In this document: positions 57,211 through 64,000 of the stretch, piece after piece
Layout: each line of letters begins with the position of its first letter
How positions within the stretch are numbered: the first letter of the stretch is position 1
From: Nostoc sp. UHCC 0926
GTDB lineage: Bacteria > Cyanobacteriota > Cyanobacteriia > Cyanobacteriales > Nostocaceae
Length of the DNA stretch: 64,000 bases
Direction: 5' to 3'
Assembly (NCBI RefSeq): GCF_028623165.1
Contig: NZ_CP117768.1
Coordinates: forward strand, 4,526,001-4,590,000
Made by a program: the position numbers and the translations under genes
Notes under the pieces: generated by a model
The model's database searches: none
Told to the model about the DNA's origin: nothing
Seen by the model: the letters and a program-made list of their open reading frames with translations, nothing else

Positions 57211-58674
57211 TTAAGCTAGTCGCAAACCGTATTCATCCTGAAAAAAGTTGACAAGCCAATCTTTCACTCTGTGGGTAGCGCAGCAATCATCTTCGTTGTA
57301 GCTTTGGATAATTTCTAATAAGGTGCGATCGCCTGTTTCTAGCCACTGATCATACCAGTAAATACATTTAGCGCCACTAGCTTCTTTTTCCCGCCACTCA
57401 AATCCTAACCAACGAGCGATCGCTTTCAGGGCATAGCTTTCTACAGGCAATGCTACACTTTGGGTTAATTGTTCATACACATCCACAAATCGATTCAGTA
57501 CAGGACGCACTGAGGCGTAGGGAGTATTGTAAAGCTTTGCCAACCGTTTGACTGTATCAAACTCGTAGACACAAAAATGATAAATTGGCGCTTCAGGATA
57601 TTGCCAAACTAAATCCAAAAATTGCTGCCAAACTAATTCTTCGTCTTCTGGTTTTTCTGCTAAAAACGAATAAAACTGTTCTGTATTGGCAAGTCTATCA
57701 ACGACCAAAACCCCCAAAAGATAATCTAAATCCAAGTCTGGCTGTGCCTCAATATCAAAGTAAAGCTCTATGGGTGCTGTGAATGTAATATCTTTAATTG
57801 GTAGCGGGTAGGGCAATATTATGGGTCGTCTTTCCAGTGCAGATTGAGCTTGCACTACTAGCTTGGGCGCTATCTCCCTGTCGAAACCAAGTAGGTTTTC
57901 TAAGGTGCTAGGACTGGTGTTGGCGAGAGATTCCAGTGTGGTGATGGCTAGGGCTTGCAGTTGAGTGTAGCGAATGGGTGTTACGCCTGGTAACAGTGAG
58001 AGATGTTTTTCAGATTGAGCAACGGCATAACATTGACTATGCCAATGGCAAAGATTGCACTTTTGCCGAGAAATAAACACCTCTGGCGGATTCGGTAACT
58101 CTAAAACTTGAATAAACTCCTCCAGAATCTGCTGCATCCGTGGTATCCATTTGAAAAGATCCACCGCATAACTTCTGTCATTGGTTCGCCGCAATAAAAG
58201 CCAAGCTATTTCTGGTATAACTTCCTGCACTGTTGCCAACACTTGGGCATGAAATGCGGCGACAACTTGATATTCTTGCTTAGGGCGCTTACCCAGTTCA
58301 ATACCAGCCGGGACGTACATCCAGTCTCCAAAACGGGACTGTCCTGGCTGTTTGACGAGTAAATTTGGACGACTCAGTAAGGTGTATCCTTCAGAATAAG
58401 TTGCTAACAGTACTCCTTTATAAATGTAGTCCACTCCACGCTGCATCAATTCCAAAGTTGCCGCCTCTCCCCTTTCCCAGTTTCCGTATGGATAATCTGG
58501 TTGGTGATAGGTCAGATGTGCTAGAAAACTCAGCTGATGGGCGCTTTTGTCCTGTTGTAGTTTTCGCAGCAACTCATTGGGATCATCGCGCTGACTTTTG
58601 TCACCGTGGATATCTAGAAAAGGCCGGCGTTTACAGCGTTGGTATTGCAGTAGGAGTTCAGCATTAATTAGCAT
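57211..58674 (-). CDS. TM0106-family RecB-like nuclease
   Basis: The 487-residue protein has an N-terminal RecB-like nuclease region (MLINAELLLQYQRCKRRPFL start, DWMYVPAGIELGKRPKQEYQ) with a cysteine set (KCNLCHWHSQCYAV). A helix-hairpin segment follows (LLPGVTPIRYTQLQALAITT), then a C-terminal RNase H-like exonuclease domain (ELYFDIEAQPDLDLDYLLGV ... YNEDDCCATHRVKDWL). This two-nuclease arrangement is that of TM0106-type putative nucleases. The biological role is unknown. Confidence 0.88.
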   Translation of the reverse strand: MLINAELLLQYQRCKRRPFLDIHGDKSQRDDPNELLRKLQQDKSAHQLSFLAHLTYHQPDYPYGNWERGEAATLELMQRGVDYIYKGVLLATYSEGYTLLSRPNLLVKQPGQSRFGDWMYVPAGIELGKRPKQEYQVVAAFHAQVLATVQEVIPEIAWLLLRRTNDRSYAVDLFKWIPRMQQILEEFIQVLELPNPPEVFISRQKCNLCHWHSQCYAVAQSEKHLSLLPGVTPIRYTQLQALAITTLESLANTSPSTLENLLGFDREIAPKLVVQAQSALERRPIILPYPLPIKDITFTAPIELYFDIEAQPDLDLDYLLGVLVVDRLANTEQFYSFLAEKPEDEELVWQQFLDLVWQYPEAPIYHFCVYEFDTVKRLAKLYNTPYASVRPVLNRFVDVYEQLTQSVALPVESYALKAIARWLGFEWREKEASGAKCIYWYDQWLETGDRTLLEIIQSYNEDDCCATHRVKDWLVNFFQDEYGLRLA

Positions 58675-58800
58675 CCTTTTAAGTTAACAAGAATTAGCAC
58701 ACTCTGGGAGTAACTCAGACAATTAATAATGGAGTGGGCGAGACGAGACAAATCAGGCAGATGAAAAACTAATGACCAATGACTAATGGCTTTTGACTAA

Positions 58801-58835
58801 TCCAAAATCCAAAATCCAAAATCTAAAATCTAAAA
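58801..58835. repeat. Heptanucleotide tandem repeat (STRR)
   Basis: Five 7-bp units (TCCAAAA three times, TCTAAAA twice) lie directly before the start of the next gene. They are translated as NPKSKIQNLKSKI if an upstream start is used. Confidence 0.9.
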
Positions 58836-58840
58836 TTGGT

Positions 58841-60031
58841 ATGACCAGTACTTCTGTCGCACAAACCAGGTTGCATAGCCATCGAGAGCAATTTCCCGCT
58901 TTAGCGAATAAGGCTTATTTCAATTATGGGGGACAAGGGCCGATGCCCCAAAGGGCAATGGATGCTATGACCCAAACTCAAGCTCATGTTCAGCACATAG
59001 GACCCTTTGGCAATGAGGCATATCGCTGGATAGCGCCCCAGACTCAAGCTGCAAGAGAAGCGATCGCTTCGGAGTTACATGCACCAAGTCAAACAATTAC
59101 CCTCACACAGAATGTCACTGTTGGCTGTAATATCGCCATGTGGGGCATCGAGTGGCGTGCTGGCGACCATATGCTGCTCTCAGACTGCGAACATCCAGGT
59201 GTGATTGCCACAGCACAAGAAATCGCGCGGAGATTTGCTGTGGAAGTTACTACCTGTCCTCTCAAAGCGACTTTAAATGAGGGTGACCCCGTAAAAGTTA
59301 TTATCCAGCACTTACGCCCTAATACTCGTCTTGTGATATTAAGTCATGTTTTCTGGAATACTGGTCAAGTTTTACCTCTTGATAAAATTGCCGAAGTATG
59401 CAGAAATAATCATTCTGCACTACTGATAGATGCTGCCCAATCTGTTGGTTTGTTGCCTTTAAATTTGACTGAATTGGGAGTAGATTTTTATGCTTTCACT
59501 GGTCATAAATGGTTATGTGGCCCTGCGGGTGCCGGTGGTTTGTATGTCCGAACAGAAGCACGAGAAAGCCTGAAACCTACATTTATTGGCTTGAATGGCA
59601 TTCTTGTGGATAGCCAATCTCAGCCTGTAGATTGGCTTCCAGATGGGCGACGATACGAAGTGTCTACATTAGCTTATCCGTTGTATGTTGGGTTACGAGA
59701 GGCGATCGCAATCCATCAGCAATGGGGAACCTCACTGGAACGTTATGAGCAAATTTGCCATAACAGTGAATACCTCTGGCAGCGGTTAGTAGCGTTACCC
59801 GATGTCAAATGTCTACGAACTTCCCCACCCGAAAGCGGTATAGTCTCCTTTCAACTCACCCAGAATCAGCCCCAAGCTCATTTGAAGTTGGTGCAATTTT
59901 TAGACTCGCAAAAAATATTAACTCGGACAATTGCTGATCCTAGCTGTATACGCACCAGCGTTCATTACTTTACTTTAGAATCGGAAATCGACCAATTGAT
60001 TGAGGCGATTCAAAGTTTTTGCAAAATCTAG
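58841..60031 (+). CDS. Class V aminotransferase-fold PLP enzyme, cystine C-S-lyase-like
   Basis: From ATG 58841 the protein has 396 residues. The PLP-binding Lys lies in FYAFTGHKWLCGPAGAGGLY; other NifS-fold features are ITLTQNVTVGCNIAMWGIEW, LLSDCEHPGVIATAQEIARR and LLIDAAQSVGLLPLNL. The start (HREQFPALANKAYFNYGGQG) resembles the Synechocystis C-DES enzyme, which splits cystine to release persulfide sulfur. It lacks the active-site Cys loop of true cysteine desulfurases. The frame upstream of ATG 58841 only reads through a heptanucleotide repeat. Confidence 0.82.
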   Translation: MTSTSVAQTRLHSHREQFPALANKAYFNYGGQGPMPQRAMDAMTQTQAHVQHIGPFGNEAYRWIAPQTQAAREAIASELHAPSQTITLTQNVTVGCNIAMWGIEWRAGDHMLLSDCEHPGVIATAQEIARRFAVEVTTCPLKATLNEGDPVKVIIQHLRPNTRLVILSHVFWNTGQVLPLDKIAEVCRNNHSALLIDAAQSVGLLPLNLTELGVDFYAFTGHKWLCGPAGAGGLYVRTEARESLKPTFIGLNGILVDSQSQPVDWLPDGRRYEVSTLAYPLYVGLREAIAIHQQWGTSLERYEQICHNSEYLWQRLVALPDVKCLRTSPPESGIVSFQLTQNQPQAHLKLVQFLDSQKILTRTIADPSCIRTSVHYFTLESEIDQLIEAIQSFCKI

Positions 60032-60050
60032 GATCAGTAGGGTGTGTTGT

Positions 60051-60072
60051 AACGCACTTTTACTAGTGCGTT
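60051..60072 (+). terminator. Stem-loop after the PLP-enzyme gene
   Basis: AACGCACT (60051-60058) pairs perfectly with AGTGCGTT (60065-60072). It lies 20 bp past the stop, without a T run; it is also a common repeat type in cyanobacteria. Confidence 0.5.
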
Positions 60073-60117
60073 ATGGTATCTCAAGCTAAGAGGCTGTACT
60101 TAACTCTGCTGAACTAA

Positions 60118-60642
60118 ATGAAAACTCTTTATTTACTTTGTGGCTTGGCGTTTTCCGGTAAAAGTACCTTGGCTAAAGCAATAGTCGATTACCTAAACTG
60201 TGCATATGTAAGTCTGGATGATATCAATAAAGAGCGAGGACTTGGTTTTGGTGGAGATGGTATTCCCGTTGAAGAGTGGGAAAATACTCACCAGATCGCA
60301 ATTGGTATTTTGGAGAATTTAATGCAGCTAGAACAAGATATCATTCTCGATGATACAAACTGTTTTCGTTGGTTGCGTGACAGATTTAGAGAGGTCGCCA
60401 AACGACATGATTATAAAAGCAAAGTAATTTACCTCAATGTTCCGCTAGAGGAAATTTACATAAGAATGCAAATGAATGAACAGACTAAAAAACGCCAAGG
60501 AATCAAAAAGGAGATTTTTGCAGAACTAATACAAAATTTTCAGCCTCCTGAAGTAGATGAAAATATTTTGCTATTCAATAATGAATCCACTATCAAAGAT
60601 TGGCTAGATATTCAATTACATTCTACATTTAATAATTTATAA
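60118..60642 (+). CDS. Small P-loop kinase (AAA_33 type)
   Basis: The 174-residue protein has Walker A GLAFSGKST (9-17), an acidic strand ILDDTNCFRWLRDRFREVAK and a lid region rich in Arg/Lys (MNEQTKKRQGIKKEIF). This fits zeta-toxin/polynucleotide-kinase-like P-loop kinases (AAA_33) that phosphorylate small molecules or nucleic acid ends. There is no antitoxin-like gene next to it. It ends 14 bp before a glycosyltransferase-like gene on the same strand, suggesting joint function. Confidence 0.82.
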   Translation: MKTLYLLCGLAFSGKSTLAKAIVDYLNCAYVSLDDINKERGLGFGGDGIPVEEWENTHQIAIGILENLMQLEQDIILDDTNCFRWLRDRFREVAKRHDYKSKVIYLNVPLEEIYIRMQMNEQTKKRQGIKKEIFAELIQNFQPPEVDENILLFNNESTIKDWLDIQLHSTFNNL

Positions 60643-60656
60643 CTCCTAACTATAAA

Positions 60657-61739
60657 ATGAAACGCCCAATTTTATATATAGCCATAACTAACCACGGTTT
60701 TGGTCATGCTACCCGCACGGCTTCTGTAGCTGCGACAATTCAAAAATTATGTCCAGAAGTTCTACTAATTATGGTGAGTACTGCCCCACGCTGGTTGCTA
60801 GAGTGCTATATAGAAGGCGATTTTATCTATCGTCCTCGTGCATTTGATTTGGGTGTGGTGCAAACTGATAGTTTGACAATGGATAAAGTAGCGACTTTAG
60901 AAAAGTTGCTCGATATTAAGAAGCATCAAAATTCGCTGATTGCCTCAGAAGTCAATTTTATCTGCCAAAATCGCGTTAATCTCATCTTGGCAGATATTCC
61001 CTTCTTGGCTCCTGGGTTTGCCAAAGCTGCAAATATTCCCTGCTGGATGATGAGTAACTTTGGTTGGGACTTGATCTACCGAGATTGGGGGGGTGAATTT
61101 ACCGCAGTTGCCGATTGGATTAGTGATTGGTATTCAAAGTGCGATCGCCTGTTTCGTCTACCCTTCCATGAACCGATGCAGGCTTTTAACAATATCACAG
61201 ATGTCGGCTTAACAGGCGGTTCCCCCCGTTACTCTGCTGATGATTTACGTTCTCTTTGGGGAATAACTACAGCAGTTGAAAAAACTATTTTGTTGACCTT
61301 TGGCGGCTTGGGTTTACAGCAAATCCCCTATGATAACCTGCGGCGATTTCCAGATTGGCAATTCATCGTCTTTGATCAATCTGCCCCTGATTTACCTAAT
61401 TTAGTGAAAATTGATGACCGCAAATACCGCCCTGTAGATTTTATGCCTATTTGTGGACGAGTCGTTTCTAAACCTGGTTACAGTACTTTTTCTGAAGCCA
61501 CAATATTAGGAGTGCCTATTGTTACTATACCACGTGATGATTTTGCTGAAGCAAATTTTATCCTAGAAGGCATAATTAATTATAACCAGCACCAAATCAT
61601 CACCCCTTCTGAGTTTTTTCAAGGGACTTGGGATTTTCTGCGTGAGTTACCTCAACCACCAAAGCAATCTCAACCAATTGCCAAGGATGGTAATGAAGCG
61701 ATCGCTCATGCTATTGTCAACTATTTTCGCAGTAATTAA
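60657..61739 (+). CDS. GT-B fold glycosyltransferase-like protein (HGFGHATR family)
   Basis: The 360-residue protein has an N-terminal Rossmann start ILYIAITNHGFGHATRTASV and a C-terminal half with ILLTFGGLGLQQIPYDNL, RPVDFMPICGRVVSKPGYST and ATILGVPIVTIPRDDFAEAN. These are GT28/MurG-like donor-binding features (GGLG; KPGYxTxxE). The HGFGHATR motif is also found in the N-terminal domain fused to L-arabinokinase in plants. Its acceptor and donor are unknown. It pairs with the P-loop kinase gene 14 bp upstream. Confidence 0.82.
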   Translation: MKRPILYIAITNHGFGHATRTASVAATIQKLCPEVLLIMVSTAPRWLLECYIEGDFIYRPRAFDLGVVQTDSLTMDKVATLEKLLDIKKHQNSLIASEVNFICQNRVNLILADIPFLAPGFAKAANIPCWMMSNFGWDLIYRDWGGEFTAVADWISDWYSKCDRLFRLPFHEPMQAFNNITDVGLTGGSPRYSADDLRSLWGITTAVEKTILLTFGGLGLQQIPYDNLRRFPDWQFIVFDQSAPDLPNLVKIDDRKYRPVDFMPICGRVVSKPGYSTFSEATILGVPIVTIPRDDFAEANFILEGIINYNQHQIITPSEFFQGTWDFLRELPQPPKQSQPIAKDGNEAIAHAIVNYFRSN

Positions 61740-61821
61740 ACTTGACTTAACTTATAGCCTCTCATAGGCTACTAGCTATCTGCTGAGAAGGTTATAGCTG
61801 TTTTCAATTATGTAAAATACA

Positions 61822-61845
61822 GTAGGGACGCGCAGATGTGCGCCC
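61822..61845. repeat. Imperfect GC-rich hairpin repeat
   Basis: GTAGGGACGCGCA faces TGTGCGCCC around GA with small bulges. It is the fourth member of the loose GTAGGGGCG hairpin group in this window. Confidence 0.45.
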
Positions 61846-61958
61846 AAAGCACGTATTGCATCCAAACCAAAACCGCTATAAACTTTATTTATATGGTGAG
61901 GCAAATCATCCAAACTAAAAAATCAACGGTTATTAGTCAATAATCAATCAAATTGCAG

Positions 61959-62372
61959 ATGACTCACTACCAAAAGTTACTGAAAATTTCCACCACGGGC
62001 AAATCTTTTTCCAACATCACCGCGAAAATTGAAGCTATAGTTGCAGAGTCGGGAGTAGAAACTGGTCTTTGTACTCTATTTTTGCGCCACACTTCAGCCA
62101 GTTTAGTGATCCAAGAAAATGCTGATCCCGATGTCCTTATGGATCTAGCTAATTTTATGGCAAAACTCGTGCCAGAATCAGGCAAATACATCCACGATGC
62201 AGAAGGCCCTGATGATATGCCGGCACATATTCGTACCGCACTCACCCATACTTCTGAACATATCCCTATTAATCGCGGTCATTTGGTGCTAGGAACTTGG
62301 CAGGGAATTTATATTTGGGAACATCGCCAGCGCAGTCATTCGAGGGAATTAGTTATCCACATTTCTGGATAG
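61959..62372 (+). CDS. yjbQ: YjbQ/UPF0047 family protein
   Basis: From ATG 61959 the protein has 137 residues. The family core is complete: GLCTLFLRHTSASLVIQENA, DPDVLMDLANFMAKLVP, a central HDAEGPDDMPAHIRTALTHT, and LGTWQGIYIWEHR. Members are small trimeric proteins; Escherichia coli YjbQ shows weak thiamine-phosphate synthase activity, so the usual label is secondary thiamine-phosphate synthase enzyme, with the physiological role open. An in-frame TTG at 61953 is less likely. Confidence 0.92.
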   Translation: MTHYQKLLKISTTGKSFSNITAKIEAIVAESGVETGLCTLFLRHTSASLVIQENADPDVLMDLANFMAKLVPESGKYIHDAEGPDDMPAHIRTALTHTSEHIPINRGHLVLGTWQGIYIWEHRQRSHSRELVIHISG

Positions 62373-62482
62373 TGAGTTCTCAAATTTAATTCATTTAAGG
62401 TATGACTTTGTAGAGTTGAAACGCCCTATTTATACTGTGTAACTTTTGGGTAAAATCTCGTAAACTTCGCAGTCATATACAT

Positions 62483-62576
62483 TTAGGACTTACGCACACT
62501 CTACGATTCTTGGAGTCCTTGGCGTCTTGGCGGTTCGATAAATTAAACTTTTTGGCGATTTTTGCGTAAGTCCTAA
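62483..62576. mobile_element. 94-bp MITE-like element
   Basis: TTAGGACTTACGCA at 62483-62496 is perfectly inverted at 62563-62576. The interior (TTGGAGTCCTTGGCGTCTTG region) has no coding capacity. Terminal inverted repeats of 14 bp and a total length below 100 bp fit a miniature inverted-repeat transposable element; a parent transposase is not in this window. Confidence 0.75.
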
Positions 62577-62594
62577 CATTAAATAAATTTCGCT

Positions 62595-62623
62595 GCGTAG
62601 GCGTAGCCCGTCGTAGACATCGC
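62595..62623 (-). repeat. Dispersed 29-bp GCGAT repeat, copy 4
   Basis: Inverted, full-length match to the copy at 19170-19198. Confidence 0.85.
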
Positions 62624-62786
62624 TTTTTTACAAAAATTATTGATGTGAAATTGACTAGATACACAATAAATAATTTGTGTAAATTTGTAAATTAAAAAGT
62701 TAAGTTTATTTGTGATTCTTGAATAATCTATTTTTCGAGCTATAAACTAATATTTAGTGTAAGCTGTCTGGGCTATTTCAATTACT

Positions 62787-63536
62787 ATGAAGCAAGAACT
62801 GACACCAACTCATACTTTCCAATTTATTGATGAAATCTTCGCCCAGCAGTCTGTTAATATGTTATCACTTAATCCCCAAAAGAGATTAATTACCAGTTTT
62901 GCAGAATTGGGGAATTTTATTACTGAACAAAATACCGACATTGAATTTATTACAACCCTTCAGGAAACTCTCGAATCTATAGTGTATACTCAGTTGCAAA
63001 ATTTTCCAGAAAACATCTTCTGGGATTTTGATTTTCTGGTAAATAGTATGCTTAGACAGGCTTTAGTGGCAGATGAGGGTGCTGTTGCTTTTTTAAAAGT
63101 TTTTGGTAAAAAAATGGTTTTACTGATAGAGATGTTCGGAAATAAAACGCAAATGCGCTTCCGTTACGTTCACGATTTTATGTATGGATTTGATTGGGCA
63201 AGATGGGTACAAAAAGAACCACAAAATCGGGCACATATAGAGCCTTTTAGTCTGGTTTTTTTGGATTATTTGCTCGTCAAAGGCAAGGAACTTTTACAAC
63301 GTATTAGTCACGGGCAGATCACATCTTATAAACTATGTGAAACAGGTTATCGCAATCCCTTCACATTTTCTCGTGAACCAGAAGATGAATATCGTCTGCT
63401 AACTTATCTTGCTGAAGAACAACTTATCCCAGTAGCAGTGTGGAACTGGAACGCTAGCCCAGTATGGAATAAACCTTTTCAAGAAATGCGGCAGCAATTA
63501 GCATTAAAATTAAATATTCAACCACAGAGACACTGA
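62787..63536 (+). CDS. Conserved-looking hypothetical protein
   Basis: The 249-residue protein has an even amino-acid composition and no signal peptide. It is mainly helical with aromatic-rich segments (FPENIFWDFDFLVNSMLRQA, MRFRYVHDFMYGFDWARWVQ, PVAVWNWNASPVWNKPFQEM). I see no catalytic motif and do not recognise the family. Codon use and length support a real gene. A heptanucleotide repeat follows its stop, then the Nif3-like gene on the same strand after 96 bp. Confidence 0.65.
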   Translation: MKQELTPTHTFQFIDEIFAQQSVNMLSLNPQKRLITSFAELGNFITEQNTDIEFITTLQETLESIVYTQLQNFPENIFWDFDFLVNSMLRQALVADEGAVAFLKVFGKKMVLLIEMFGNKTQMRFRYVHDFMYGFDWARWVQKEPQNRAHIEPFSLVFLDYLLVKGKELLQRISHGQITSYKLCETGYRNPFTFSREPEDEYRLLTYLAEEQLIPVAVWNWNASPVWNKPFQEMRQQLALKLNIQPQRH

Positions 63537-63543
63537 TAAAAAA

Positions 63544-63564
63544 ATCAAAAATCAAAAATCAAAA
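63544..63564. repeat. Heptanucleotide tandem repeat (STRR)
   Basis: Three units of ATCAAAA lie in tandem between two genes. Confidence 0.85.
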
Positions 63565-63632
63565 ATGGAACCCTTTACAAGGCAAGTATTTAGCTACTTG
63601 CTGCATACAAAATAATTGCCTGGAAAAATAGG

Positions 63633-64000
63633 ATGAAAATTGGTGATTTCATTACTTGGTTTGAAGCATGGGCAAATCCTGCTTGGTGTGAAAGCTGGGA
63701 TAATTGTGGCTGGCAGATTGAACCAGGAGTTTTGCACGAAAAAACACGGGTTTTGGTGTGTTTGACACCGACTTTGGCAGTAATGCAGGAAGCGATCGCT
63801 CTTAATGCTAATCTGATATTTGCCCATCATCCCTTGATTTTTACTCCTGCTAAGTCATTACGCAGTGGTGAAGCGATCGCAGAAATGGTTCGGTTAGCTT
63901 TTACCCACAATATTGGTATTTACACTGCTCACACGAATTTCGACCAAGTGCAGGATGGTACTGCTGACGTTTTAGCTCAGATTTTAGAACTCAAGGAAGT
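63633..64000 (+). CDS. Nif3-like dinuclear metal-centre protein (partial, N-terminal)
   Basis: ATG 63633 opens a frame that runs off the right edge (122 codons seen of about 260). The Nif3/YbgI family start is clear: MKIGDFITWFEAWANPAWCE, SWDNCGWQIEPG, then the metal-site segment LIFAHHPLIFTPAKSL with paired His, and GIYTAHTNFDQVQDGTADVL. Members form hexameric rings with two metal ions per subunit and are often labelled GTP cyclohydrolase I type 2, but their true substrate is debated. Confidence 0.92.
   Translation, partial: MKIGDFITWFEAWANPAWCESWDNCGWQIEPGVLHEKTRVLVCLTPTLAVMQEAIALNANLIFAHHPLIFTPAKSLRSGEAIAEMVRLAFTHNIGIYTAHTNFDQVQDGTADVLAQILELKE

Larger units (their letters stand above)
62373..62786. 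other. Intergenic region with a MITE and a dispersed repeat
   Basis: 414 bp between yjbQ and the next gene contain a 94-bp inverted-repeat element (62483-62576), then the 29-bp repeat (62595-62623), then AT-rich DNA that should contain the promoter of the downstream gene. Confidence 0.6.

Noticed and set aside
60118..60642. Zeta-type toxin of a toxin-antitoxin pair
   Set aside because: The fold fits, but there is no epsilon-like or other small antitoxin gene next to it, and its close partner is a glycosyltransferase-like gene.

Overview
The window comes from a filamentous, very probably heterocyst-forming cyanobacterium of the Nostoc/Anabaena type. Three things in the sequence support this. 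HIP1 octamers (GCGATCGC) are dense throughout. The intergenic DNA is full of Nostoc-style heptanucleotide tandem repeats and small palindromic elements. The gene content is also typical: ferrochelatase with a chlorophyll-binding tail, high-light-inducible proteins (HLIPs), ChlD, a DevBCA exporter, and a conserved prfB-DUF3285-ybeY-dgkA-trpG run. No CRISPR array, rRNA or complete prophage is visible. One tRNA (Asp, GUC) is present.

Layout. 0-2 kb: the end of a membrane protein, then an IS200/IS605-type element whose tnpB is broken by a 41-bp palindromic insertion, with a divergent 57-residue ribbon-helix-helix-like gene. 2-10 kb: hemH, a methyltransferase, a nuclease remnant, a pentapeptide-repeat protein, two tandem DUF29 genes, a Tat-exported dienelactone hydrolase, and a 1038-residue membrane protein with seven ~97-residue repeats. 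10.5-11.7 kb: a tandem array of HLIP genes on an exact 258-bp period (one dead copy, three live copies, one truncated copy). 11.7-14 kb: a tnpA/tnpB IS605-type element inserted between the truncated HLIP and a broken secreted-protein gene. 14-18.6 kb: purB, DUF421, a YihY-family protein, and a microbial rhodopsin with the residues of a cyanobacterial light-driven anion pump. 19-21.7 kb: comM with a duplicated 3' end flanking a small PD-(D/E)XK-like gene.

22-31 kb: a devBCA-type exporter operon with a divergent TetR-family gene and two perfect operator-like dyads over the devB promoter; a divergent IF3 gene that appears to start with AUU, next to a DEAD-box RNA helicase; and dnaG. 31-44 kb: an amidase/glucosaminidase-like protein whose amidase centre looks inactivated, nuclease-like genes (one a nonsense pseudogene), chlD, sigF, a BI-1 family protein, prfB with its programmed +1 frameshift, the ybeY-dgkA-trpG run, a metallo-beta-lactamase-fold protein, and an FG-GAP repeat protein. 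44-64 kb: aminopeptidase P, ftsH, gltX with tRNA-Asp upstream, two tandem Ser/Thr kinases sharing an unrecognised C-terminal domain, a phytase-like esterase, a TM0106-type RecB nuclease, a cystine-lyase-like PLP enzyme, a P-loop kinase/glycosyltransferase-like pair, yjbQ, and the start of a Nif3-family gene.

Functional threads. Tetrapyrrole and light biology recur (hemH with a CAB tail, chlD, the hli array, the rhodopsin, a GUN4 remnant), but these genes are scattered and do not form one operon. The accessory DNA shows heavy small-element traffic: palindromes inside two tnpB genes, repeats that supply false N-termini to genes, a MITE, and several pseudogenes. The most notable items are the TSD-motif rhodopsin, the decaying hli array, the TetR operator pair on devBCA, the AUU start of infC, the comM duplication and the two palindrome-invaded tnpB genes. 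I do not see a complete multi-gene system that I could call undescribed.
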